Shown piece after piece: positions 19,428 through 28,098 of a stretch of 64,000 nucleotides of DNA. The notes below the pieces were generated by a model. The model made no database searches, was not told the DNA's origin, and worked only from the letters and a program-made list of their open reading frames with translations. The stretch comes from Alteraurantiacibacter hainanensis (GTDB lineage Bacteria; Pseudomonadota; Alphaproteobacteria; Sphingomonadales; Sphingomonadaceae). The DNA is taken from positions 806,001 through 870,000 of the forward strand of contig NZ_JAZAPB010000002.1 in assembly GCF_036321025.1 (NCBI RefSeq), written 5' to 3'. The translations under genes and the position numbers were made by a program. Within the stretch, counting starts at the first letter, position 1. Each line of letters opens with the position of its first letter.

Positions 19428-20884
19428 TGCGCGGTCCTGTTGCTGTCCGGCGCGGTCGCGCTGACCACCGGCGGAAGATCGTAGTCGGAAATGCTCCACC
19501 CGCCGCCCAGCGCCTGCGTCAGGCGAACGAAGGCGATGGCCCGGTCGGCCTCGGCGGAAACAAGCTGGTTGCGGGCCGAGAGCAGCTGGTTCTCGGACGT
19601 GAGCAAGGTGCGGAAATCGGTAAGGCCTGCCTGGTACTGGCTGCGCGCCAGCAGCGCCGAGTTCTCGGCGGCGTCCAGTGCCTCCTCGTTGATGACGACC
19701 CGCTCGTTGGCGGTGCGCTGGTCGACCGCGGCAGTCTCCACGTCCTCCAGCGCGTTGAGGATCGATTGCTCCCACGCCGCCAGCGATGCTTCCGCCGCGG
19801 CCTCCGCGCTGTCGACCTGCGCGGCGGTGCGACCGCCGTCGAAGATCAGCTGGCTGACCCCGGCGAACAGGCCGCCCGTGATGATGTCGAACAGGTTGCC
19901 GGCCGTGACCGGACCGGTGCCGATGCTGCCGGTCAGCCGCACCAGCGGCAGCAACTGGGCGCGGGCAACGCCGATGCGGGCGGTGCTGGCGACGAGCCCC
20001 GCCTCCGCCGCGCGCACGTCGGGACGGCGGCGCAGCACTTCGGCCGGTGCCTCGAACCCCGCCAGCATGGGCGGGGCGGGGACGGGCTCGGGCTCGTCGG
20101 CCACGATCGCGTCGAGCACCGGGCCCGGCGGTTCGCCGATCAGCGTCGAGATGGAATTCGCCGTCGCGACCAGGCTGCTTTCCAGCAGCGGGATGGTGGC
20201 GGCGGTCTGGGCGCGCTGGGTGCGGGCCTGCTCTACATCCAGGCTGGAGACGAGCCCCGCCTGGTTGCGCCAGCGCGCGATCTGCAGGTTGTCGTCCTGG
20301 TATTCCAGGGTGGAGCGGGCAATCGCCAGCTGCTCCGCCGTGGCGCGGGCGTTGATCGTGGCGATGGCCACCTGGCCGACGATCAGGCGTTGCAGGTCCG
20401 CCAGCGAATAGCCTTGCGCCACCAGTTCGCCGCGTGCAGCGGCAACGTTGCCCGAGATCTGGCCGAACAGGTCCATCTCCCAGGCGGCGTCCGCACCCAC
20501 GTTGAACTGCACGCCATCGCGCGAAAGGTCTCCCACATCGCGGCTGATGCCGCCGGTGGCGGAGATCGAGGGCAGGTAGCCCGCCCGCGCCTGCACCAGC
20601 GAGGCACGCGCCTGATCGAGCCGGGCCGCGCTCTGCGCAAGATCGCGGTTTTCCAGGATCGCCTGCTCGACGAACCCGGTAAGCAAGGGATCGCCCAGCA
20701 ACGTCCAGTATTCGGTAAGATCGGTGCTGACGGGAGCGGGATCGGCAATCTGCCAGTCGGCAGGCACGGCGACTTCGGGCTGCGCAATATCGACCGTGGG
20801 TGCGGAACAGGCGCCGACCCCAAGTATAGACACGGCTGCGAAAAGACTTCGCAGCGACCTGTTGCCGCTAGCCAACCCGTCCAT
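19424..20884 (-). CDS. outer-membrane efflux lipoprotein (NodT family)
   Basis: 486 residues from ATG 20884, which has GGGAG at suitable distance and gives a proper signal sequence with lipobox LGVGAC. Upstream in-frame ATGs (20968) would bury the signal peptide behind a charged stretch. Two OEP repeats follow, as in OprM and TolC-like trimeric channels. They include the typical WEMDLFGQISG segment of NodT proteins and the second repeat SQLIFDGGRTAAQVD. It is the first gene of the four-gene operon with the MacA-like adaptor and the MacB-like ATPase and permease, so the export route to the outside is complete. Confidence 0.94.
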   Translation of the reverse strand: MDGLASGNRSLRSLFAAVSILGVGACSAPTVDIAQPEVAVPADWQIADPAPVSTDLTEYWTLLGDPLLTGFVEQAILENRDLAQSAARLDQARASLVQARAGYLPSISATGGISRDVGDLSRDGVQFNVGADAAWEMDLFGQISGNVAAARGELVAQGYSLADLQRLIVGQVAIATINARATAEQLAIARSTLEYQDDNLQIARWRNQAGLVSSLDVEQARTQRAQTAATIPLLESSLVATANSISTLIGEPPGPVLDAIVADEPEPVPAPPMLAGFEAPAEVLRRRPDVRAAEAGLVASTARIGVARAQLLPLVRLTGSIGTGPVTAGNLFDIITGGLFAGVSQLIFDGGRTAAQVDSAEAAAEASLAAWEQSILNALEDVETAAVDQRTANERVVINEEALDAAENSALLARSQYQAGLTDFRTLLTSENQLLSARNQLVSAEADRAIAFVRLTQALGGGWSISDYDLPPVVSATAPDSNRTAQ

Positions 20885-21010
20885 TCCGCGTTTTGCTCCC
20901 TTTTCCCCCGAAGCGCCTTTACGATCTGGCGCAAGTTGTTCCAAGCAAAGGCTTGCGACAATCCGCATCTCGCCTAATGGCCGTGTTATCCACGCAACAA
21001 ATGGTTAACA

Positions 21011-22099
21011 GTGCGTCCGCTTCATTTCATATTCGTCAGTCTCGTTGCGGCCTTTGCCCTCCTCGCCCCTCCGGCAAGTGCGCATCCGGCCCCGTTCAGC
21101 TATCTCGACGTGGAACTGCATGAACAGCACGTCGAAGGCACGCTGATCGTTCACACGATCGATGTCGCACATGAACTGGGTATCGAGGAACCGACGACCC
21201 TGCTCGATGAACGTGTATTAGCGTCTCAACACAGTAAGATCAAGGCGCTGCTGGACGAGCGCTTCGCTCTCACGGATGGCGAGGGCAGGGTCATGCCCCT
21301 GGAATTCGGCGAAATTTCCCCCTCCGCCGAGCAGGATGCGCTGCGCCTCCCGTTCCGCTCGGCCGCTGCTCCGCCCGCCGCCATGACTGTGGATGCCCAT
21401 CTCTTTCCGTACGATCCCTCGCACCAGACCTTCGTCAACATCTACGAGGACGGCGACCTGCGGCAGCAATTCCTGTTCAGCGAAGGCAGCGATCCGCAGA
21501 CCCACTATGCGGGCACCGCCGCGGGTGTGATGGCCGTGTTCGGAATCTTCGTGCCCTCGGGCGCGCATCACGTGCTGATCGGGCCGGACCACGTGCTGTT
21601 CCTGATCGGGCTGATGCTGCTGGGCGGTTCGCTGCGCCGCCTGGCGATCATCGTCACCTCCTTCACCGTCGGTCATTCCGTCACCCTGGCACTCGCCGCC
21701 ACCGGGACGCTTGCGCCGCCGGCGTGGCTGATCGAGCCGCTGATCGCGCTCAGCATCGTGATCGTGGGAGCGGACAACCTTCTGCGCAGGGAAGAACAGC
21801 GCGACCTGCGCCCCTATTTCGCCCTCCTGTTCGGGCTGGTCCACGGCTTCGGCTTTGCCTTCGTGCTGCGCGAATTCGGCCTGCCCGACGGCAATCTTGC
21901 CTGGTCGCTGCTGGCCTTCAACATCGGGGTCGAAATCGGCCAGCTGGCCATCGTGGTGCCGGCCGCGCTGGCGCTGGCATGGCTGCGCCCGCGCGCACCG
22001 AAAGTAACAAAGCGTATCGTAATCGGCGGATCGCTTGCGGTGATCCTCGCAGGTGCCTATTGGTTCGTTGACAGAGTCCTGAATCTGGGGAGCGGATGA
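21011..22099 (+). CDS. HupE/UreJ-2 family membrane protein
   Basis: 362 residues starting at GTG 21011 with a clear signal peptide (cleavage after ASA near residue 24). An extracytoplasmic domain of about 160 residues follows, starting HPAPFSYLDVELHEQ. About seven transmembrane helices make the C-terminal half (GIFVPSGAHHVLIGPDHVLF, then SFTVGHSVTLALA, and LVHGFGFAFVLREFG). These His- and Asp-containing motifs are those of HupE/UreJ-type metal permease-like proteins; the true function of the long version is not established. It is coupled by ATGA to the next gene. The 126 bases before it are shared with the divergent efflux operon. Confidence 0.85.
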   Translation: MRPLHFIFVSLVAAFALLAPPASAHPAPFSYLDVELHEQHVEGTLIVHTIDVAHELGIEEPTTLLDERVLASQHSKIKALLDERFALTDGEGRVMPLEFGEISPSAEQDALRLPFRSAAAPPAAMTVDAHLFPYDPSHQTFVNIYEDGDLRQQFLFSEGSDPQTHYAGTAAGVMAVFGIFVPSGAHHVLIGPDHVLFLIGLMLLGGSLRRLAIIVTSFTVGHSVTLALAATGTLAPPAWLIEPLIALSIVIVGADNLLRREEQRDLRPYFALLFGLVHGFGFAFVLREFGLPDGNLAWSLLAFNIGVEIGQLAIVVPAALALAWLRPRAPKVTKRIVIGGSLAVILAGAYWFVDRVLNLGSG

Positions 22100-23061
22100 C
22101 AATGAAGCGCGTAGCAGTTCTTTCGGCCATTTGCCTTGGCGGCGTGGCAATCACCGGCGCAATGGCGCAGGGTTTGCCGGGCGTTACCGATGCCGAGCAG
22201 GTGAGCGAGAACGTGTGGCGAATTCCCGGCTCGGGCGGCAACACGATTGTCTTTGTCCGTTCCGATGACGTGGTGCTGGTGGATACCAAGGTGCCGGGGC
22301 AGGGCGACAGCATCATGGAGCAGGTCCGCTCCATCACCGACAAGCCGATCACCATGGTGATCAACACCCACTCGCACCCCGACCATGTCGGATCGAACGC
22401 CTACTTCCGCGAGAACCACGGTGTTCAGGTGGTGGCGCAGGCCAACACCGCGGCGCGCATGCAGTCCGACAACGGCCAGTTCCCGCCCAACCCGGTGGAT
22501 ATGGAATTTTCCAACTTCCGCCAGATCGGCGAAGGGGACGACCGGATAGAACTGCACTACTTCGGCGCGGGCCACACCGATGGCGATGCCTTCGTGGTGT
22601 TCCCGGAAGACCGCACCATGATGGCTGGCGACATCTACGCCTGGCACATGAGCCCGCTGATCGACCCGGGTTCGGGCGGTTCCATGCTGGCTCTGCCGAC
22701 CACGGTGACTGCCGCCTATTACAACGTGCCGGAAGTCGACAACGTCATCTCCGGCCACGGCAACGTCCACTCGCGCGAGGAATTCCTGAGCTGGGTGACC
22801 TTCAACCGCGGACTGGTGCAGATTGCGGAAGATACCGCGCAGACGGGCGGCACGCCCGAGGATGCGCTGGCCCGCCTCGAATCCGTTCCCAGCTTCGCGG
22901 TTTTCATGGGTGACGACCTGCTGCCGGGCCTCGAATACGGCGGCACCCCGCGTGGCCGCGCCTACATCAACCTGATGGTGGCGTTCGAAGAGCTGATGGG
23001 CGAGGAACCCCAGCTTCGTATGGGTATCGACCCGTCTGAGATACCCGCGCGCAGCCAGTGA
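22096..23061 (+). CDS. secreted metallo-beta-lactamase-fold hydrolase
   Basis: 321 residues with a signal peptide (cleavage after AMA near residue 23). The MBL fold shows NTHSHPDHVGS (about residues 90-100), the HxHxDH zinc motif, then GAGHTDGDAFVVF and, near 220, VISGHGNVHS. Starts are possible at ATG 22096 (overlapping the HupE-like stop) or ATG 22102. MBL-fold proteins hydrolyse beta-lactams, thioesters, lactones and others, and this one cannot be assigned more closely. The coupling to the HupE-like and XdhC genes suggests one operon. Confidence 0.88.
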   Translation: MTMKRVAVLSAICLGGVAITGAMAQGLPGVTDAEQVSENVWRIPGSGGNTIVFVRSDDVVLVDTKVPGQGDSIMEQVRSITDKPITMVINTHSHPDHVGSNAYFRENHGVQVVAQANTAARMQSDNGQFPPNPVDMEFSNFRQIGEGDDRIELHYFGAGHTDGDAFVVFPEDRTMMAGDIYAWHMSPLIDPGSGGSMLALPTTVTAAYYNVPEVDNVISGHGNVHSREEFLSWVTFNRGLVQIAEDTAQTGGTPEDALARLESVPSFAVFMGDDLLPGLEYGGTPRGRAYINLMVAFEELMGEEPQLRMGIDPSEIPARSQ

Positions 23062-23065
23062 TAGC

Positions 23066-23920
23066 ATGACTGCCGTACTCGCGGGCGACCAGGCTGCCTT
23101 GCGCGCGGCCTGCCTGCCCGGCGTGGGGCTGTGCACCATCACGCACATCGAAGGCAGCTTTTCGCGTCGTCTCGGCGCGCAACTGGCCGTGCATCCCGAT
23201 GGCGCCGTTACCGGCAGTCTTGCCGACGGTTGCCTCGAGCAGGAACTGGCGCGCGAGATTGCCGCAGGCGGTGAACGCAAGGTGATGCGCTACGGCGCGG
23301 GCTCTCCCAAGATCGACTTTCGCCTGCCCTGCGGCGGCGGACTGGACATACTGATCGACCCCGACCCCGACCGCGAGGCCTGCCGCGCGGCTGTCGCCCG
23401 GCTGGATGCGCGCGAGGAGGCAAGCCTCGCATTGCCCGATCCCAGCCCGCTGGCACAGCGCCGTTACGTGCCCGATCTTCGCCTCGTCCTGTTCGGCGAG
23501 GGACCGGAACTGGCCGCCATGACCCAGGTAGCAGAAGCCGCCGGGATCGCGGTGGAAGCGCACGGGCGCGACGGCGGTTCGCTGGCACTGGGGCAGGTGC
23601 CCGATCATCTTGCCGCCGACCGGTGGACCGCGATCGTGCTGCTGTTTCACGATCACGAATGGGAACGAGCCATCCTGCAATGGGCGCTTACCACCCCTGC
23701 CTTCATGATCGGCGCACAGGGCGGCGGCCCGGCGAGGGCGCAACGCGAAGCGGACCTGGTATCGGCAGGCTTCGCGCCGCAGCAGATTGCCCGCATCGCC
23801 AGTCCGCTTGGCACGGTGAAGCACAGCCGCGAACCGCTGGGGCTGGCATTGTCGGCGCTTGCCGGCATCGCCGGGGAATTCGAATTGCGCCACCCGCATC
23901 ACCATGTCGCCGCCCGCTGA
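23066..23920 (+). CDS. XdhC/CoxI family protein
   Basis: 284 residues. The N-terminal XdhC/CoxI domain (GVGLCTITHIEGSFSRRLGA, about residues 15-35) is followed by a Rossmann-like C-terminal domain (LVLFGEGPELAAM, about 140) with a GAQGGGPARAQRE segment. XdhC proteins insert the sulfurated molybdenum cofactor into xanthine-dehydrogenase-type enzymes. The ATG at 23066 is 4 bases after the MBL gene stop, and its end overlaps the MobA-like gene by 17 bases. No molybdenum hydroxylase gene is in the window, so the client enzyme must be encoded elsewhere. Confidence 0.9.
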   Translation: MTAVLAGDQAALRAACLPGVGLCTITHIEGSFSRRLGAQLAVHPDGAVTGSLADGCLEQELAREIAAGGERKVMRYGAGSPKIDFRLPCGGGLDILIDPDPDREACRAAVARLDAREEASLALPDPSPLAQRRYVPDLRLVLFGEGPELAAMTQVAEAAGIAVEAHGRDGGSLALGQVPDHLAADRWTAIVLLFHDHEWERAILQWALTTPAFMIGAQGGGPARAQREADLVSAGFAPQQIARIASPLGTVKHSREPLGLALSALAGIAGEFELRHPHHHVAAR

Positions 23921-24500
23921 TCGCGCCCCTCTGGTCGCGCTGCTTGCGGCCGGGAAGGCAAAGCGGTTCGGCGGAGGCAAGCTGGACGCCGACCTGCTGG
24001 ACAGGCCGCTGGGCGCCTGGCCCCTGGCTGCGGTTGCGAAAGCAGGCTTTGCGCCCGGCATCATCGTCGTCGGCCCCGACGGGCCGCAGTTCGCCAGTGT
24101 GGCCGCCGACTGGGAGTTGCTCACCAATCCCGCACCCGAGGACGGCCTGGGCGGTTCGGTTTCCCTCGCGGTTCAGCATGCCCTGGCGGCGGAGCGCGAT
24201 TGCCTGTTGCTGCTGGCCGACATGCCCCTGGTCGATGCCGATCACCTTCAGCGGCTGGCAGCTGCGCCGTCCAGCAGCGCGACGCGCTGGCCCGACGATC
24301 ACCTCGGCGTGCCTGCATTGATCCGCCGGGACGATCTGCCCCTGTTCGCTGCGCTGGAAGGCGACCGCGGAGCAGGTCCGTTGCTTTCCGGCCTGGAAGA
24401 CATCGTCCGCATCTTCGCGCCCGCGCAGATGCTGCTCGACGTCGATCGGAAGGAAGATCTTGTTCAGGCTCGCGAATTGCTGGAAGGGGAACCGCGTTGA
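23904..24500 (+). CDS. MobA-like nucleotidyltransferase (MocA/molybdopterin cytidylyltransferase type)
   Basis: 198 residues from ATG 23904; a further in-frame ATG (23859) lies deeper inside xdhC. The N-terminal nucleotide loop is LLAAGKAKRFGGGKLD (about residues 10-25), and further motifs are EDGLGGSV and LLADMPLVDAD. Relatives attach CMP or GMP to molybdopterin; those next to XdhC usually make the cytosine dinucleotide form (MocA). The 17-base overlap with xdhC supports a joint role in maturing a molybdenum hydroxylase. Confidence 0.87.
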   Translation: MSPPADRAPLVALLAAGKAKRFGGGKLDADLLDRPLGAWPLAAVAKAGFAPGIIVVGPDGPQFASVAADWELLTNPAPEDGLGGSVSLAVQHALAAERDCLLLLADMPLVDADHLQRLAAAPSSSATRWPDDHLGVPALIRRDDLPLFAALEGDRGAGPLLSGLEDIVRIFAPAQMLLDVDRKEDLVQARELLEGEPR

Positions 24501-24589
24501 AAGGCATGGGAAAACTGTTTTTTTCATGCTGTGCCGACTGAAGACGCACAGTGCATTGCCTCGCTAGGTGCTTGTTTTCCCGAAGCAGG

Positions 24590-24596
24590 TGTAGGA
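24590..24596 (-). other. TCCTACA heptamer in the mobA-like/tolC intergenic region
   Basis: TGTAGGA at 24590-24596 (TCCTACA on the minus strand) matches the heptamer of repeat copies A and B, and again a GC-rich stem (GGCGCACGCGCC just downstream on the plus strand) is next to it. The 22-base core of the repeat is missing here. The rest of this 161-base gap (24501-24661) shows nothing recognisable beyond a T-run at 24518-24525. Confidence 0.3.
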
Positions 24597-24661
24597 AGAA
24601 GGGCGCACGCGCCGTTCGGGTCGCGATTCCCCGCCACTTTCTTTTTCAGTTGATGCCATAA

Positions 24662-25981
24662 ATGCTTCGTCCTGCCCTGACAGTTTTGCTCGTCGCCTCC
24701 GCAGCGGGCGCGAGCGCGCAGGACGCGGAGATTTACGGCCCGCCCGCCAGCGAAGCCGACATGGTGCGTGAGCCGGCGCCTGCCGCGATTCCCGATCCGC
24801 TGGATATGGCCGCCGCGCTGGCTGCCGACACGCATCCGCTGGTGGAGGCGGCCGAGGCGGAAGCCGACGCGCTGGGCTACGAATATCGCGGAGCCCGCTG
24901 GCAGCGCTATCCCAGCCTTTCCGTCGAGGCGCTTGCGGGGACGCAGGGATCCTCGCTGGCCGACGATGACGGGCTCGCGCTCAATGCCGTGGTCGAGCAG
25001 CCGATCTGGGCCGGAGGACGCATCAGCGGCGAGATTGACCGGGCCCGCGCCAGGCTGCGCGCGGGGGAAGACCGCGTGAACGAGGCCCAGCGCGACATCG
25101 TGCTGCGCGTGGTGGAAGCCTATTACGACTACGTCCTCGCCAGCGAGCGCTACGGCGTCCTGGAAACCAGCCTGGGCGAACACAACCTGTTGCTCGACGC
25201 AATCGGTCGCCGGGTCGACCAGCAGGTCTCGCCCCGTGCCGACCTCACGCTGGGCCAGTCGCGCACCGCGCAGGTCGAGCTCGACCTCGCCTTCAGCGGC
25301 GAGGCGCGTGACAGTGCCCTGCTGCGGCTGCTCGAACTGACCGGCGGCGTCGCGGTCGACCCGACACTGCCGCCGCCGGGCATGGCGGACATCCTGCCGG
25401 CCGAGGAGATCGCGCTGGCCGATGCTCTTGCCTGCAGTCCGCAGCTGGCGGCGCTGACCAACCTGATCGACGTGGCGGAAGCGAACAAGGATGTCGCGCG
25501 TGCCCAGCTCTGGCCGCAGGTGCTGCTGCAACTTTCGCAGAACGAGATTACCGGCGCGCGTGCCGCAATCGTGTTGCGCTCGCAATTCGGCAACGGCCTT
25601 TCCCAGCTGGCCGCCATCGATACGTCCGACGCCCGCATCCAGCGCGCCCTTGCGGAGTTCGGCGAGGCGGAGCGCAGGCTGCGCGAGCAGTTGCGCCGCG
25701 ACTACGTGCTGGTGCGCGCCTCCCGCGCACGGATAGAATCGGGCGTGCTGGCGGCCGACGCCGCGGCGGAGATCATCGAGAGCTACCAGCGCCAGTTCAT
25801 CGCCGGTCGGCGCAGCTGGCTGGACGTGATGAATGCCGTGCGCGAGGCCGCGAATGCGCGCCTCTCCGAATCCGATGCCCGCGTCACGGCCGCCGCCGGG
25901 ACCGCGCGCATCCTGGCCCAGACCTGCCGCTGGCGTCCGGACGGCGCCGTGGCCGATCCCGTAATCGAGGGCGTCCAGTGA
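24662..25981 (+). CDS. TolC-like outer-membrane channel of a type I secretion system
   Basis: 439 residues with a signal peptide (cleavage after ASA near residue 19) and two outer-membrane efflux repeats of helical hairpins (for example VEAYYDYVLASERYGV near 150 and RDYVLVRASRARIES near 345). The C-terminal YQRQFIAGRRSWLDVMNA segment is typical of TolC proteins from type I secretion loci. The end is coupled to the ABC exporter gene (GTGA at 25978-25981). It should form the trimeric channel through the outer membrane. Confidence 0.92.
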   Translation: MLRPALTVLLVASAAGASAQDAEIYGPPASEADMVREPAPAAIPDPLDMAAALAADTHPLVEAAEAEADALGYEYRGARWQRYPSLSVEALAGTQGSSLADDDGLALNAVVEQPIWAGGRISGEIDRARARLRAGEDRVNEAQRDIVLRVVEAYYDYVLASERYGVLETSLGEHNLLLDAIGRRVDQQVSPRADLTLGQSRTAQVELDLAFSGEARDSALLRLLELTGGVAVDPTLPPPGMADILPAEEIALADALACSPQLAALTNLIDVAEANKDVARAQLWPQVLLQLSQNEITGARAAIVLRSQFGNGLSQLAAIDTSDARIQRALAEFGEAERRLREQLRRDYVLVRASRARIESGVLAADAAAEIIESYQRQFIAGRRSWLDVMNAVREAANARLSESDARVTAAAGTARILAQTCRWRPDGAVADPVIEGVQ

Positions 25982-28098
25982 GCGCCGGCGGCATCGAACG
26001 CGCCGTCGCGAACTACGCCCGCGCATCGGGCAAGCCGCTGGCGCCGCAGTGGAACGCGGAGCTGCGAGAAGTCGAGCTGGCCGAAGGCGTCGATGCTCTG
26101 TCGGGCCTGGTCGCCACCTTGGGATGGGAGCCGGCGCGCCGAATAGAGGATCGCCCGCGTCCCGACCAGTTCCCGCTGATGGTGTACGACCAGTCGACCG
26201 GGTGGTCGGTGGTGCAGCAGTGGGACGGCAGCGACATGATGGCCCTGGTCGGCGACCGCGGCAGCCTGCCCTACGATCCGGACCAGCGTTTCTTCACCCT
26301 GCGCCTGCCCGACCCGCTGGCAGGCGATGCCGACAGCGCCGTTTCGGTGTTCTGGCGCGCGATCAGGCGGCGCAAGCAGCCGCTGGTGATGGCAGGCATC
26401 GCCACGGTCTTTGCCAACCTGCTGACGCTGGCGACCTCGCTCTATTCGATGCAGCTCTACGACCGGGTCATCCCGCTCGCCAGCTTCGATACCCTGTTCG
26501 TCCTTACCGTCGGCGTGATCTTCGCACTGGTGCTGGACCTTGCCCTGCGATCGCTGCGCGCCCTGCTGATCGAACGCGAGGCGCAGGATATCGACGCCGA
26601 GGTGTCGGAGTTCTTCTTCGCCCGCGCACAGGCTATCCGCCTCGACGCGCGTCCGCCCGGCATCGGCACCATGGCATCGCAGCTTCGCGGGCAGGACCAG
26701 GTTCGCCAGGTGCTCTCGTCGGGCTCGCTGTTCATGCTGGCGGACCTGCCATTCGCGCTGTTCTTCATCGCGGTGATCGCCATGATCGGCGGCCAGCTGG
26801 CGCTTGTCCCCCTGGCCAGCCTGCCGATCGCCATCATCCTGGCCCTGATCCTGTCGCGCATCATCCGTACCGGCACCGACCGTGCGCAGATCAGCGGAAA
26901 CCGCAAGAACGGGATGCTGGTGGAATCGCTCGATGCCACCGAGACTGTGAAGGCCAATCGCGGCGGCTGGTTCATGATGGGGCGCTGGAACCGGCTGGTG
27001 CGCGAGATTCACCATTACGAGATCCCGGTGAAGAAGGCCTCCGCCGTTGCCGGATCGCTGTTCTCCACCCTGCAGCAATTTGCCTATGTCGGCATCATGG
27101 GCTGGGGCGCCTACCTCGCCGCGAATGGCGAGATCACGACCGGTGCGCTGCTGGCGTGCTCCATCATCGCCGGGCGGATCAACGGCCCGCTGGTGGCGCA
27201 ATTGCCCAACCTGATCGTGCAATGGGGCTATGCCCGGTCGTCGCTAAAAGCGCTGGATGCGATCATGCGCCTGCCGCTGGACCCTTCCACCGGCGCGGGT
27301 GCCCTGCGGCCCGGCAGCCTGACGGGATCCTACGTGGTGAGGGACGCGGCATTCTCCTATCCGGGATCCCAGCGCAATGCCGTCGAGGTGGAGCGGCTGG
27401 AAATCGCGCCCGGCGAACGGGTGGCCATCGTCGGCGGCATCGGTTCGGGCAAGTCCACGCTGCTGAAGCTGCTGTCCGGCCTCTACGCGCCGCAGCAGGG
27501 CAACGTGCTGCTGGGGGGCCTGGACCTGTCGCAGGTGGCCGACGACATCGCCCGACGCCACGTCGGCTACGTCGGGCAGGATTCGCGGCTGGTGAACGGC
27601 ACGCTGCGTGACAACCTCGCCATGGGGCTGGGCGACGTTTCCGACGAACAGATCATGCAGGTGGCCCGCGCCACCAAGCTCGACAGCGTCATCGCTGCCC
27701 ATCCCGATGGACTGGCGATGCCGATCCAGGAGGGAGGCCGCGGCCTTTCGGGCGGGCAGCGCAGCCTTGTGGGCATCAATCGCCTTCTGCTGTCGGAGCC
27801 TCGCATCTGGCTGCTGGACGAGCCGACGGCCTCGCTCGATCAGGCTACCGAAAACGCCGCTCTCGACGCCATCGATGCGGCCATGGACGATGAAAGCATG
27901 TTGCTGATGGTGACGCACAAGGCGCAGTTGCTTTCGCGCTTCAGTCGCATCGTGGTGATGGGCGGTGGCAAGATCCTGCGCGACGGACCGACGAAGGAAG
28001 TGCTTGGCGAACTGGCCTCGAAACGAGCCGGCGGAGACGCGTCCAAGACGGTGGCGGGCGGCGTCACCACCCGCATCGGCAGGACCAAGGAAGCGTGA
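25978..28098 (+). CDS. type I secretion ABC exporter (LapB/HlyB type)
   Basis: 706 residues from GTG 25978. The first 120 or so residues form a peptidase-C39-like domain without a catalytic cysteine, as in HlyB and LapB. Six transmembrane helices follow (about 140-420), then an ABC ATPase with Walker A GGIGSGKST near 487, signature LSGGQRSLVGINRLLL near 590, and Walker B IWLLDEPTASLD near 610. Such exporters push proteins with C-terminal secretion signals (often RTX adhesins) directly out of the cell. The degenerate C39 domain argues for a large unprocessed substrate, not a leader-cleaved peptide. Coupled to the channel gene before it and the adaptor gene after it. Confidence 0.94.
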   Translation: MSAGGIERAVANYARASGKPLAPQWNAELREVELAEGVDALSGLVATLGWEPARRIEDRPRPDQFPLMVYDQSTGWSVVQQWDGSDMMALVGDRGSLPYDPDQRFFTLRLPDPLAGDADSAVSVFWRAIRRRKQPLVMAGIATVFANLLTLATSLYSMQLYDRVIPLASFDTLFVLTVGVIFALVLDLALRSLRALLIEREAQDIDAEVSEFFFARAQAIRLDARPPGIGTMASQLRGQDQVRQVLSSGSLFMLADLPFALFFIAVIAMIGGQLALVPLASLPIAIILALILSRIIRTGTDRAQISGNRKNGMLVESLDATETVKANRGGWFMMGRWNRLVREIHHYEIPVKKASAVAGSLFSTLQQFAYVGIMGWGAYLAANGEITTGALLACSIIAGRINGPLVAQLPNLIVQWGYARSSLKALDAIMRLPLDPSTGAGALRPGSLTGSYVVRDAAFSYPGSQRNAVEVERLEIAPGERVAIVGGIGSGKSTLLKLLSGLYAPQQGNVLLGGLDLSQVADDIARRHVGYVGQDSRLVNGTLRDNLAMGLGDVSDEQIMQVARATKLDSVIAAHPDGLAMPIQEGGRGLSGGQRSLVGINRLLLSEPRIWLLDEPTASLDQATENAALDAIDAAMDDESMLLMVTHKAQLLSRFSRIVVMGGGKILRDGPTKEVLGELASKRAGGDASKTVAGGVTTRIGRTKEA

